The position numbers and the translations under genes are program-made. The notes beneath the pieces were generated by a model. The model had not been told where the DNA came from and searched no databases. It saw nothing but the letters and a program-made list of their open reading frames with translations. From Tritonibacter horizontis (GTDB taxonomy: Bacteria > Pseudomonadota > Alphaproteobacteria > Rhodobacterales > Rhodobacteraceae), in NCBI RefSeq assembly GCF_001518015.1, contig NZ_LPUY01000060.1, forward strand, positions 41,752-105,751: a DNA stretch of 64,000 nucleotides. The letters run 5' to 3'. Shown here piece after piece: positions 54,219 to 63,470 of this stretch (position 1 is its first letter; every line of letters begins with the position of its first letter).

Positions 54219-54232
54219 CAAACATGTGTTAG
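54219..54232. promoter_or_regulatory. TetR-type operator, site 6 (CAAACA-TG-TGTTAG)
   Basis: A palindrome with one mismatch lies 55 bases before the thiolase gene, in the divergent region with the PaaY-like gene. The left half has the same A substitution as site 5. Confidence 0.8.
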
Positions 54233-54287
54233 AAATTGATATGGCTTACCGTTCACAATAGCCAGACCAAGCATGGGAGAGAGAGAA

Positions 54288-55472
54288 ATGAAAGACAAAG
54301 CCTATGTCGTCGGCGTCGGGATGGTCCCATTTCAGAAGCCAGGAAAATCCGAAAGCTATGATGTGATGGCTGCTGCGGCCACCCGTGCCGCGCTTGCCGA
54401 TGCGGGGCTGGATTATGACAAGGTTCAGCAGGCCTATGTGGGATATGTCTATGGTGACAGCACCAGCGGCCAGCGGGCTTTGTATCACGTCGGCATGACC
54501 GGGATACCGGTTCTGAATGTGAACAACAACTGCTCGACCGGTTCGTCGGCCCTGTTCCTGGCCCGTCAGGCAGTTGAAAGCGGTGCGGTGGAATGTGCTC
54601 TGGCGCTTGGCTTCGAGCAGATGCAGCCTGGCGCAATCGTCGCTATGTTCCACGATCGGGTCAGCCCCTTCACGTCCTTCGACGCCGAGACCGACGTGCT
54701 GGTGGGCAACACGGAGATTCCGCTGGCGCTGCGCTATTTCGGCGGCGCGGGCAAAGCGCATATGGAAGAGTTCGGCACTACGCTGGAAACCTTCGCGAAA
54801 ATCCGCGCCAAAGCCAGTCGGCATGCGTCCAGGAACCCGGTGGCGCTGTTCCGGCAGGAAGTGACGCCGGAAGAAGTGATGGCGGCACAGGTCGTCTGGC
54901 CCGGCGTCATGACAAAGCTGATGGCTTGCCCACCGACCTGTGGCGCGGCTGCGGCAATCGTGTGCTCCAAGGCCTTCGCCGACAAGCACGGTCTAGACAG
55001 CTCGGTGCGCATTGCCGCTCAGGCCATGACGACGGACGGCCCGGAAACCTTCGGCGCGCATGACATGCGCGAGGTCGTCGGCTATTCGATGGCCAAACGC
55101 GCCGCCGATCAGGTCTATGAGGCGGCGGGCATCGGCCCTCAGGATGTGGACGTGGTCGAACTGCATGACTGTTTCGCCCATAACGAGCTGATCACCTACG
55201 AGGCGCTTGGGCTTTGCCGCCGCGGTGATGCGGCAAAATTCGTCGATGACGGCGACAACACCTATGGCGGCAAATTCGTGACCAATCCGTCGGGCGGGCT
55301 GTTGTCCAAGGGGCATCCGCTGGGGGCGACCGGCCTGGCGCAATGCACCGAACTGGTTCAGCAGTTGCGCGGGCAGGCAGATGCAAGGCAGGTGGAAGGC
55401 GCGCGGCTGGCGCTCCAGCATAATCTGGGTCTTGGCGGGGCTTGTGTGACCACGCTTTATGAAAAAGCGTGA
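54288..55472 (+). CDS. SCP-x type thiolase (3-ketoacyl-CoA thiolase)
   Basis: The 394-residue thiolase keeps the catalytic set: nucleophilic Cys in NVNNNCSTGSSALFLARQ, VVELHDCFAHNE, His in KGHPLGATGLAQ and a second Cys near the end in LGGACVTTLYEK. It differs from the Cys-less thiolase at 11010, so this one should perform true thiolysis. No DUF35 gene is adjacent. ATG 54288 follows GAGAGAGA; the ATG at 54273 is less likely. Confidence 0.85.
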   Translation: MKDKAYVVGVGMVPFQKPGKSESYDVMAAAATRAALADAGLDYDKVQQAYVGYVYGDSTSGQRALYHVGMTGIPVLNVNNNCSTGSSALFLARQAVESGAVECALALGFEQMQPGAIVAMFHDRVSPFTSFDAETDVLVGNTEIPLALRYFGGAGKAHMEEFGTTLETFAKIRAKASRHASRNPVALFRQEVTPEEVMAAQVVWPGVMTKLMACPPTCGAAAAIVCSKAFADKHGLDSSVRIAAQAMTTDGPETFGAHDMREVVGYSMAKRAADQVYEAAGIGPQDVDVVELHDCFAHNELITYEALGLCRRGDAAKFVDDGDNTYGGKFVTNPSGGLLSKGHPLGATGLAQCTELVQQLRGQADARQVEGARLALQHNLGLGGACVTTLYEKA

Positions 55473-55496
55473 CAGCACCAATCGGGAGGAGAAAAC

Positions 55497-56327
55497 ATGA
55501 CTGGAAAACTTGACGGGCGCGTTGCGCTGGTTTCCGGTTCGGGCCGGGGTATCGGTCGCGAGATCGCGCTCAAGCTGGCCTCGGAAGGGGCGCGCGTGGT
55601 GGTCAACGATCTGGATGCCGACCCGGCCAATGAGACCGCCGAGGCCATTCGTGCGGTTGGCGGCGAGGCCGTGGTCTGCGCCGGCAGCGTGACAGAAGAC
55701 GGTTTCGCCGAACGTTTCATCAAGACGGGCGTGGACAGTTTTGGCGGGCTGGACATCATCGTGAACAATGCCGGCTATACTTGGGACAGCGTCGTTCAGA
55801 AGATGACCGACGAACAGTGGCAGGCGATCATCGACGTTCACCTGACTGCGCCCTTCAGGATTCTGCGCGCCGCCCAGCCGGTGATCAGCGCCAAGGCCAA
55901 AGAAGAGGCTGCTGCAGGGCAGGAAGTGTTCCGCAAGGTGGTGAATATCTCATCCATCGCGGGGACAGGCGGTAATGCCGGCCAGATCAACTACGCCGCC
56001 GCCAAGGCCGGTATTCTGGGTGTCACCCGGACGATGGCCAAGGAATGGGGCCGTTACAAGGTCAACGTCAACGCGGTGGCCTTTGGCCCGATCCGCACGC
56101 GGCTGACCGAAGGCAGCGCCGCGGGCGACAGCACAATCAAGGTGGAAGACCGCGAAATCAAGGTCGGCGTGAACCCCGATCTTCTGTCCCAGATGGAACG
56201 CATGATTCCGCTGGGCCGGGTCGGCACCCCGCAAGAGGCCGCTGGCGCGGTCTATTTGTTCTGTACGCCCGAATCGAACTTCATTTCGGGTCAGCACATC
56301 ATTTGCGGCGGCGGATTCACGATCTGA
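55497..56327 (+). CDS. Short-chain dehydrogenase (3-hydroxyacyl-CoA dehydrogenase type)
   Basis: The 276-residue SDR has VSGSGRGIGREIALKLASEG, NNAGYTWDSVVQKMTDEQWQ, the catalytic NYAAAKAGILG and the end ISGQHIICGGGFTI. NDLDADPANETAEAI indicates NAD preference (Asp after beta 2). It lies 24 bases after the thiolase, so the two would catalyse successive oxidation and cleavage. GGGAGGAG precedes the ATG. Confidence 0.85.
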   Translation: MTGKLDGRVALVSGSGRGIGREIALKLASEGARVVVNDLDADPANETAEAIRAVGGEAVVCAGSVTEDGFAERFIKTGVDSFGGLDIIVNNAGYTWDSVVQKMTDEQWQAIIDVHLTAPFRILRAAQPVISAKAKEEAAAGQEVFRKVVNISSIAGTGGNAGQINYAAAKAGILGVTRTMAKEWGRYKVNVNAVAFGPIRTRLTEGSAAGDSTIKVEDREIKVGVNPDLLSQMERMIPLGRVGTPQEAAGAVYLFCTPESNFISGQHIICGGGFTI

Positions 56328-56467
56328 CCCACGCCAGCCAAACCACGTATTCGGGCCTTGGCTGGCGACCGGCATTTCCGGCGGCCGTATGACGATTGCC
56401 CGGACGGGATTCGCCACAAATTCCAATCCAACACTTTCGGGAGGATTGACTCATCGGCACCAATTAC

Positions 56468-56481
56468 CTAACAGGTGTTAG
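56468..56481. promoter_or_regulatory. TetR-type operator, site 7 (perfect CTAACA-GG-TGTTAG)
   Basis: A perfect palindrome lies 27 bases before the single TetR gene, predicting autoregulation of that gene and control of the carboxylase operon behind it. A further TTAG follows directly. Confidence 0.85.
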
Positions 56482-56508
56482 TTAGGCAATATACCGTAAA
56501 GAGACCCC

Positions 56509-57138
56509 ATGGCGAATACCACAGCGCGCAAGCTCAACGAGATCCCCCGGAGCGCGGTCGGGCGTGATGGCGTGCTGGATGTTGCGGCGCGGCTCTTCCG
56601 CGAACAGGGCTATGGGTCCGTGTCGCTCAGAAAGATCGCCGAGGCCGCAGGGATCAAGGCGGGCAGCATATATTACCATTTCGGCTCCAAGGACGAGATC
56701 ATCGCGGCCGTTCTGGATACAGGTATTCGGGCCGTTCACGAGGGAATGAGCCAAGCCGTTTCCGCCTTGCCCGAGGGCACCGGCGCCGAGGCGATCCTGC
56801 GGGCAGCGATCGGGGCGCATCTGCGCGCGCTTCTGGACGTCAGCGATTATTCCTCGGCCAATGTGCGCATTTTCGGGCAGGTGCCGCAATCCGTCCGCGA
56901 TGCCAATCTGCACGCGCGCCGGGCCTATGAGGCCGAATGGGACAACCTGTTGTCCCGGCTTCAGGCAGACGGCGCGCTGAAACGCGACGTGGACATCCGC
57001 CGCCTGCGCCTGATGTTGATCGGCGCGCTGAACGCCACGCTGGAATGGTTCGATCCGCACCGCGGCAGCGCAGAGGCGCTGTCACGCACCTATGCCGATG
57101 TGTTCCTCAACGGAATACTTGAAAGACAGGAGACCTGA
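56509..57138 (+). CDS. TetR-family transcriptional regulator (single unit)
   Basis: The 209-residue protein has an N-terminal helix-turn-helix (SVSLRKIAEAAGIKAGSIYYHF, then GSKDEIIAAVL) and a ligand domain with SSANVRIFG and LIGALNATLEWFD. These match both halves of the double TetR at 40584, so the two are close relatives. It heads the carboxylase operon and probably senses an acyl-CoA. The ATG follows AAAGAGA. Its stop is four bases before the next start. Confidence 0.9.
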   Translation: MANTTARKLNEIPRSAVGRDGVLDVAARLFREQGYGSVSLRKIAEAAGIKAGSIYYHFGSKDEIIAAVLDTGIRAVHEGMSQAVSALPEGTGAEAILRAAIGAHLRALLDVSDYSSANVRIFGQVPQSVRDANLHARRAYEAEWDNLLSRLQADGALKRDVDIRRLRLMLIGALNATLEWFDPHRGSAEALSRTYADVFLNGILERQET

Positions 57139-57141
57139 CAC

Positions 57142-58740
57142 ATGGCGCGCCTTGAAACAGCAGTGCTGACCGCATCAGAGATCTACGCACGCAATCACCA
57201 GGCGCAAAGCGCGCGGGTCGAGACGCTGCGCGCGCGGATTGCCGAGGCCACCTCGGGCGGGCGCCTCGACATGGTCGAGCGCCACCGCAAGCGCGGCAAG
57301 CTGCTGGTCCGCGAGAGGATCGACTTGCTGGCGGATCCGGGCACGGCGTTTCTGGAACTGTCGTCGCTCGCGGCCTACGGGCAATACGGCGGCGAGGTGC
57401 CCGGTGCGGGGATCGTGACCGGCATCGGCATCGTCCACGGCCTACCCTGCATGATCATAGCCAATGATGCGACGGTCAAGGGCGGATCATTTTACCACGA
57501 GACGGTGCAAAAGCACATCCGCGCCCAGGAAATCGCGGCGGAAACCCGGCTGCCTTGCCTTTATCTGGTGGATTGCGGCGGGGCCTATCTGCCCGAGCAG
57601 GACCGGGTCTTTCCCGATGCCCGCCATTTCGGCAATTCCTTCTATCGCCAGGCCAACATGTCGGCCAGCGGCTTGCCGCAGATATCGGCCGTGTTCGGCG
57701 GCTGCACGGCAGGCGGGGCCTATATTCCCGCGCTGTCGGACGAGGTCATCATGGTGCGCGGCAACGCGCGCATCCATCTGGGCGGGCCCTCTATCGTCAA
57801 GGTGGCGATCAACGAAGTGGCCGATGGCGAAACGCTGGGTGGTGCCGAGATGCATTCGCGCGTCTCGGGCGTGTCCGACCATCTGGCCGAGGACGAATAC
57901 CATGCGCTGGCGCTGATGCGCGACATCGTGGCCGAGTTGGGCCAGTCGCGCCCGATGCCGCCCGACGCAGCCCCCGCGCCGCCCGCGCATGATCCGTCAG
58001 AATTGCTCGGCATCATCAGCGCCGACCGCAAGCAGCCCTACGACATGCGCGAGGTTCTGCTGCGCATGATCGACGCGGGCGAGTTCCGCGAATTCAAGCC
58101 CGGCTGGGGTGAGACGCTGGTTTGCGGCACCGGGCGGATCCACGGCTATCGGGTCGGTATCCTGGCCAACAACGGCGCGCTGATGTCGGACAGTTCGCTG
58201 AAGGGTGCGCAGTTCGTCTCGATGTGCGACCAGCGCAATATCCCGCTACTGTTCTTGCACAACATCGCGGGCTTCATGGTCGGGACCGAGGCGGAGCGCG
58301 GCGGCATCGCCAAGAACAGCGCCAAGCTGGTCTATGCCATGTCCGTCGCCAAGGTGCCGCGCCTGTCTGTCCTGCTTGGCGGATCCTATGGCGCGGGCAA
58401 TTACGGCATGTGTGGACGCGGATTTGCACCGAATTTCCTCTTTGCCTGGCCAACGGCGGAGTTGGCCACCATGTCCGCGGACATTGCGACCAACGTGATG
58501 CAGGAGCTGCGCCGCCAGAAAGGCGGCGAGCCTGAAAGGATGGAGACCGATCTTGCGCAGATCGAGGCGCAGGTGCGTGCCCAATATGGCGAACAGTCCG
58601 ATCCGTATTACGCCACTTCGCGGCTCTGGGATGACGGGCTGATCGAGCCCGGGCAGACCCGCGACGTTCTGGGCCTGTGTCTGGCCATTGTCTCGTCGGT
58701 GCCCGAGAAAGGGCGCCACACGCCCGTTTTCAGAATGTGA
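57142..58740 (+). CDS. Methylcrotonyl-CoA carboxylase beta-like carboxyltransferase
   Basis: The 532-residue carboxyltransferase has EVPGAGIVTGIGIVHGLPCM, NDATVKGGSFYHETVQKH, VDCGGAYLPEQDRVFPD, GGCTAGGAYIPALSDE and the end RHTPVFRM. This is the closest of the three to leucine-pathway MCC beta. A hydratase, an alpha subunit and an ACAD follow in the liu-like order. Confidence 0.9.
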   Translation: MARLETAVLTASEIYARNHQAQSARVETLRARIAEATSGGRLDMVERHRKRGKLLVRERIDLLADPGTAFLELSSLAAYGQYGGEVPGAGIVTGIGIVHGLPCMIIANDATVKGGSFYHETVQKHIRAQEIAAETRLPCLYLVDCGGAYLPEQDRVFPDARHFGNSFYRQANMSASGLPQISAVFGGCTAGGAYIPALSDEVIMVRGNARIHLGGPSIVKVAINEVADGETLGGAEMHSRVSGVSDHLAEDEYHALALMRDIVAELGQSRPMPPDAAPAPPAHDPSELLGIISADRKQPYDMREVLLRMIDAGEFREFKPGWGETLVCGTGRIHGYRVGILANNGALMSDSSLKGAQFVSMCDQRNIPLLFLHNIAGFMVGTEAERGGIAKNSAKLVYAMSVAKVPRLSVLLGGSYGAGNYGMCGRGFAPNFLFAWPTAELATMSADIATNVMQELRRQKGGEPERMETDLAQIEAQVRAQYGEQSDPYYATSRLWDDGLIEPGQTRDVLGLCLAIVSSVPEKGRHTPVFRM

Positions 58741-58750
58741 GGCCGATGTC

Positions 58751-59545
58751 ATGACAACAAGTTATGAAACCATCCTTGTCAAAACCGACGCGCGTGGCGT
58801 TGCCACGGTAACCCTCAACCGCCCTGACAAGCACAATGCGCTGAACGCCGATCTGATCGCCGAGCTTTTCGACGCGGTCGAGGATCTGGCTTCAGATGAC
58901 AAGGTGCGCATCGTGATCCTGACCGGTGCCGGCAAAAGCTTTTGCGCTGGAGGGGATTTCAACTGGTTCGCCTCAAACGTCGAAAAATCTCGCGCCGAAC
59001 GGGTCGAACAAAGCGCCACGCTCGCGCATCTGTTGCGCCGACTGGACACGCTGCAAAAGCCCCTGATCGGGCGGATCAACGGGCCGGCATATGGCGGTGG
59101 CGTCGGCATGATTTCGGTCTGCGACTATACCATCGGCGCAGAAGGCGCACGCTATGGCCTGACCGAAGTGAAACTGGGTCTGCTGCCCGCCAATATCTCG
59201 CCCTACGTGGTAGCCCGCATCGGCAAGGTGCACGCGCGTGAAACCATGCTGTCGGGCGCGCTCTTTGACAGCGCGCGCGCCGAAAGGATCGGGCTCCTCA
59301 CCGAGGTCGTCGCCGCCAACGCGTTGGATGCCGCCGTCGAACGGGTGGTGCACGATCACCTTCAGGCAGCACCCGGCGCGGTGGCGGATACCAAGGCGCT
59401 GATCGCTTATGTCGCCAGTCACGATCTGGAAACCAACATGATCTACACCGCCGACCGTCTGGCCGATGCCTGGGAAACCGGGGAAGGCATTGAAGGCATC
59501 AACAGCTTTCTCAACAAGAGCGTGCCTTCGTGGAGAGTGAAATGA
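58751..59545 (+). CDS. Enoyl-CoA hydratase, methylglutaconyl-CoA hydratase-like
   Basis: The 264-residue crotonase has both catalytic Glu, in GLTEVKLGLLPANISP and HARETMLSG, with SFCAGGDFNWF and GPAYGGGVGMISVCD. The LLPANISPYVVARIG segment is characteristic of LiuC/AUH hydratases. It would hydrate the product of the surrounding carboxylase. Its stop overlaps the alpha-subunit start (ATGA). Confidence 0.9.
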   Translation: MTTSYETILVKTDARGVATVTLNRPDKHNALNADLIAELFDAVEDLASDDKVRIVILTGAGKSFCAGGDFNWFASNVEKSRAERVEQSATLAHLLRRLDTLQKPLIGRINGPAYGGGVGMISVCDYTIGAEGARYGLTEVKLGLLPANISPYVVARIGKVHARETMLSGALFDSARAERIGLLTEVVAANALDAAVERVVHDHLQAAPGAVADTKALIAYVASHDLETNMIYTADRLADAWETGEGIEGINSFLNKSVPSWRVK

Positions 59546-61548
59546 GTTTCACCCGCGTCCTGATCGCCAACCGGGGCGAGATCGCCCGGCGCATCCAGCG
59601 TGGGTGCCACAAGCTGGGGCTGGAAACGGTTGCGGTCTTTTCCGAGGCCGACCGCGACGCCCCCTTCGTGGCCGAGGCGGATCACGCTGTCTGTATCGGC
59701 CCGGCGGCTGCGTCTGAAAGCTACCTGAACGTCCCGGCCATCCTGGGGGCAGCGCGTGCCACGGGCGCGGGTGCGGTGCATCCCGGTTATGGCTTTCTGT
59801 CCGAGAACGCGGATTTCGCGGCAGCGGTCGAGGCCGCAGGGCTAGTCTTTATCGGACCGGAACCCGATGCCATCGCTCAAATGGGGTCCAAGATCGCGGC
59901 GAAGGCTGCGGCCGAGGCCGCAGGGGTGCCGGTGCTGCCCGGGTACCGCGGTGCCGATCAATCGGATTCACGCCTGCTGCAAGAGGCGGGCGCGCTTGGG
60001 GTGCCATTCCTGGTCAAGGCCAGCGCCGGCGGTGGCGGACGCGGGATGCGTCTCGTCACCGACATGGCCGACGCGCCCAAGGCCATCGCCTCTGCCCGGG
60101 CAGAGGCGCAGGGTGCGTTCGGCGATCCGGCGGTATTTTTGGAACGCTATGCGCTCCGCTCCCGCCATGTCGAGGTGCAGGTGCTGGGCGACACGCATGG
60201 CAACCTGGTGCATCTCGGCGACCGGGACTGTTCGCTGCAACGCAATCACCAGAAGCTTATCGAAGAGGCCCCCGCGCCGAATCTGCCAGACGATCTGCGC
60301 GAGCATATGCGCGCTGCCGCCGTGCGCCTTGCACAGGCGATCGGATACCGCTCTGCCGGAACGGTTGAATACCTATATGACCCCGAGCGCCGCGCCTATT
60401 ACTTCCTTGAGATGAATACCCGCCTTCAGGTCGAACATCCCGTCACCGAGGCGATCACCGGAATCGACTTGGTCGAATGGCAGTTGCGCATCGCGCGGGG
60501 CGAGCGGCTGACTTTCCAGCAACCCGACGTACACTTCGAAGGCCACGCCATCGAAGTGCGCGTTGCCGCCGAAAACCCGGCCGAGAATTACCGCCCCGAA
60601 ACCGGCAGGATCACGCTGTGGGTGCCGCCTTCGGGCGTGCGGCTGGATACGGGCGTCGGGGAAGGGTCAACTGTCGGCCATCACTACGATTCCATGTTGG
60701 CCAAGCTGATCATCCATGCGCCGGACCGGGCGCAGGCCATCCGCAAGAGCGTGGCCGCAATCGACGGCTTTGCAGTGGGCGGGTTGGGGCTGAACCTGGC
60801 GTTTCAGCGCGCCTTGTTAATTCATCCCGACTTTGCCGCGATCCGGCATCACACCGCCGGGCTTGGCGAGATGTTTGTGAACGGGTGGGCACACCCCGCA
60901 CCCGATGCGCAAAGCCGCGCGCTGGCCACACTGGCCCTGCATTTGCATCTGGTCCCGACGGCCGGGAACACCCCTTGGCAAGGTCTAGGTGCGTGGCGTC
61001 TGACCGCGCCCGCAGGCCGGCCCGGCGCTGCCTTCTATTGGGCCTTGGGCGACGAAGACCCGACCAGCGCGGCGGGCGATAAAAGGCATCTGACGATCAG
61101 ATTGCCGGACGGCACCCCTGTTACCGTCGAAGCGCCCGGCCTGACCGCCGACCGCCTGACAGGGCGCGTTGGCGGCGTGCCCTTTACCCGCGCCGCGCAC
61201 CTGCGCCGCACGAAAAAACACTGGCAGGTGTTTCTGTCAACGCCGGATGGTATGGCCGGGTTTGCCATTGAAACGCTGGAGGACAGACACCTGCAACGCG
61301 CTTCGGGAAAGGTCGGCGGGGCAGACTTGCTTGTCGCGCCGATGCCCGGTGCAGTGGTCGAACTGCGGGTCGCGCCCGGCGATCGGGTCGCGGCGGGCGA
61401 TACACTGGTGGTGCTTGAGGCGATGAAACTGCTGCAAAGCCTGGTCGCCCCGTTTGCGGGCATCGTAGCCGAAATCTACTGCGCCGCCGGCGACACCGTC
61501 GCCGGGCAAGCGCCCCTTGTAAAACTCGATCCAGAGGAAACCCAATGA
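59542..61548 (+). CDS. Methylcrotonyl-CoA carboxylase alpha-like subunit (BC-BCCP)
   Basis: The 668-residue fused protein has VLIANRGEIARRIQRGCHKL, ASAGGGGRGMRLV, CSLQRNHQKLIEEAPAPNLP and FLEMNTRLQVEHPVTE, then BT and a C-terminal biotinyl domain with VLEAMKLLQSLVAP (biotin Lys about 629). AMKLLQ departs from the usual AMKME. ATG 59542 overlaps the hydratase stop and follows GTGGAGAG. It partners with the beta subunit at 57142. Confidence 0.9.
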   Translation: MSFTRVLIANRGEIARRIQRGCHKLGLETVAVFSEADRDAPFVAEADHAVCIGPAAASESYLNVPAILGAARATGAGAVHPGYGFLSENADFAAAVEAAGLVFIGPEPDAIAQMGSKIAAKAAAEAAGVPVLPGYRGADQSDSRLLQEAGALGVPFLVKASAGGGGRGMRLVTDMADAPKAIASARAEAQGAFGDPAVFLERYALRSRHVEVQVLGDTHGNLVHLGDRDCSLQRNHQKLIEEAPAPNLPDDLREHMRAAAVRLAQAIGYRSAGTVEYLYDPERRAYYFLEMNTRLQVEHPVTEAITGIDLVEWQLRIARGERLTFQQPDVHFEGHAIEVRVAAENPAENYRPETGRITLWVPPSGVRLDTGVGEGSTVGHHYDSMLAKLIIHAPDRAQAIRKSVAAIDGFAVGGLGLNLAFQRALLIHPDFAAIRHHTAGLGEMFVNGWAHPAPDAQSRALATLALHLHLVPTAGNTPWQGLGAWRLTAPAGRPGAAFYWALGDEDPTSAAGDKRHLTIRLPDGTPVTVEAPGLTADRLTGRVGGVPFTRAAHLRRTKKHWQVFLSTPDGMAGFAIETLEDRHLQRASGKVGGADLLVAPMPGAVVELRVAPGDRVAAGDTLVVLEAMKLLQSLVAPFAGIVAEIYCAAGDTVAGQAPLVKLDPEETQ

Positions 61549-62711
61549 CCAAGCATGACATGATTGATGCGGCCACAGGCCCGTTCAGTGAAGACCTGAA
61601 CATGATCCGCGCGCAGCTGCGCCGCTTCATCGAAACCGAAGTGACGGCCAAGGCCGACGCTTGGGAAAGGGATGGCATGGTGCCGCGTGACGTGCTGCGC
61701 CGAATGGGCGATCTGGGCGTGCTGGGCATGCGCTATGACGAGCAATATGGCGGCGCAGGGCTAAATGTGATGTCCAGCGTCGTGCTGGCCGAGGAAGCGG
61801 GGCGCTCCACCTTCGGCGGGTTTTCGGCCACGGTTCTGGTCCATACCGACATGGCCTCGCCGCATCTTGAAAACGCCGGTACGCCCGAACAAAAGGCGCG
61901 CTGGATGCCGTCGATCACCTCGGGCGAAAAGATTGCCGCAGTGGCCGTGACCGAACCGGGCGCCGGGTCTGACGTGGCGGGGATGCGCACGCGCGCGGTG
62001 CGGGACGGATCGGACTGGGTGATCAACGGCACCAAGATGTTCATCACCAACGGCGTGCATGGCGACATCTATTTCGTCGGCGCCAAGACCGACCCGGACG
62101 CCAAGGGCTCGCGCGGGATCACCATGTTCACGGTCGAAAAGGGCACGCCGGGGTTCTCTGTCGGCCGGGCGCTGAACAAGACCGGCTGGCTGTGCTCGGA
62201 CACCGCCGAACTGATCTTCGAGGATGTGCGCATCCCGGCAGAGAACGTGCTGGGGGAGGTGAACCGGGGCTTCTACTCAGTGATGAAGAACTTCCAGAAC
62301 GAACGGATCGTGCTGGGTGCAATGGCCTGCGCCGAGGCGCAATCCGCACTGGAAATGACTGTGGATTACGTCAAGCAGCGCAAGGCTTTCGGTGGTGTGT
62401 TGTGGGACAAGCAGGCAGTGCGCCAGCGATTGGCCGATTGCCAAACCCGGATTGAAGCGGGACGTCAGCTTACCTATCACGCTGCGTCACTAGATGCCGC
62501 GGGCCGCGATTGCGTCAAAGAAGTATCGATGGTCAAGGCCTATTGTGGCGAGCTGGTAAACAGCGTGCTTTACGACTGTGTCCAGTTCCATGGCGGTATG
62601 GGCTATATGCGGGAAACACCCGTGGAACGCATGTCGCGCGATGCCCGTGTCCAGGCCATCGGCGGCGGTGCCACCGAGGTCATGCTCGAAGAGGTCGCCA
62701 AGCGGATGTGA
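61545..62711 (+). CDS. Acyl-CoA dehydrogenase (long-chain/isovaleryl type base)
   Basis: The 388-residue ACAD has [56 protein letters not shown] and [12 protein letters not shown]. The probable catalytic Glu lies in [11 protein letters not shown], as in long-chain-type ACADs. ATGA overlap with the carboxylase alpha gene. It would introduce the double bond before carboxylation. Confidence 0.9.
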   Translation: MTKHDMIDAATGPFSEDLNMIRAQLRRFIETEVTAKADAWERDGMVPRDVLRRMGDLGVLGMRYDEQYGGAGLNVMSSVVLAEEAGRSTFGGFSATVLVHTDMASPHLENAGTPEQKARWMPSITSGEKIAAVAVTEPGAGSDVAGMRTRAVRDGSDWVINGTKMFITNGVHGDIYFVGAKTDPDAKGSRGITMFTVEKGTPGFSVGRALNKTGWLCSDTAELIFEDVRIPAENVLGEVNRGFYSVMKNFQNERIVLGAMACAEAQSALEMTVDYVKQRKAFGGVLWDKQAVRQRLADCQTRIEAGRQLTYHAASLDAAGRDCVKEVSMVKAYCGELVNSVLYDCVQFHGGMGYMRETPVERMSRDARVQAIGGGATEVMLEEVAKRM

Positions 62712-62764
62712 ACTCACCATTACAAAAACCATATCAACGACCAACTGACACAAGGACTAACAAA

Positions 62765-63331
62765 ATGAATTTGGAATCTACTCAACGCCAACCACTCGCA
62801 AGTCTGTCCCGAGAGTTTGCAACTATACTCATCGGCACCATTCTTCTGACACTCTCCGCGAAAATCGTGGTTCCTTTCTACCCGGTTCCGATGTCGACCC
62901 AATCCCTAGCAGTCCTGGGCCTTGGACTTTTTCTGGGTCCAGTTCGCGGTGGACTTGTTGTAGTACTCTACCTTCTGGAAGGCGCGCTTGGCCTTCCGGT
63001 TTTCGCTGGCACGCCTCCCGCGCCGGCCGGATTGGTCTATATTGCCGGCCCCACAGGCGGATACTTGATTGGGTTCGCACTCGCAGCGGCTGCCGCTGGA
63101 TGGATGGTTCAAAAGTTGAGAGGGTTTCAGCCTGCATTCAGAGCAACTGTCGCTGTACTTTTCGGTTCCATGCTTATGTACTGCACAGGGCTCTTCTGGC
63201 TGGGCGGCTTTATCGGCTATGGAGAAAAATTGATGAACGCCGGGCTTTACCCGTTCCTGCTTGGAGATCTGGCCAAGGCAGCAATTGCTGTGGTGCTGTA
63301 TACAGGGTTCCAAAATCGGGGCCGTGTTTGA
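62765..63331 (+). CDS. bioY: Biotin transporter substrate-binding component BioY
   Basis: The 188-residue integral membrane protein has the BioY features VPFYPVPMSTQSLAVLGLGL, GARGGLVVVLYLLEGALGLP-like start of the second helix pair (here PVRGGLVVV), and PTGGYLIGFALAA. About six membrane helices are visible. BioY alone or with EcfT/BioMN imports biotin. No bioMN gene is in the window. Its place behind three biotin-dependent carboxylase systems is a functional fit: the pathway needs much biotin. It lies 53 bases after the ACAD gene. Confidence 0.9.
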   Translation: MNLESTQRQPLASLSREFATILIGTILLTLSAKIVVPFYPVPMSTQSLAVLGLGLFLGPVRGGLVVVLYLLEGALGLPVFAGTPPAPAGLVYIAGPTGGYLIGFALAAAAAGWMVQKLRGFQPAFRATVAVLFGSMLMYCTGLFWLGGFIGYGEKLMNAGLYPFLLGDLAKAAIAVVLYTGFQNRGRV

Positions 63332-63470
63332 ACGCTGGGCTTCGTTGCTTTGTTCCAGTGCCGGGTTCGACCGGCGCTGAAAACCAGCTTGAGGATTCCG
63401 AAACTGTGCAAGAGCAAGAGGCGGAGCTGCATGATACGGATTGTTCGCAATCAATACATGGTCGTAAAGA

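Noticed and set aside
62752..62766. CTAACAAAATGAAT before bioY as an eighth operator
   Set aside because: Only the left half matches; the right half is absent and it overlaps the start codon.
63345..63380. GC-rich hairpin after bioY as terminator
   Set aside because: The stem (CCGG pairs around TTCGA) is short and has no T run; not convincing enough to annotate.
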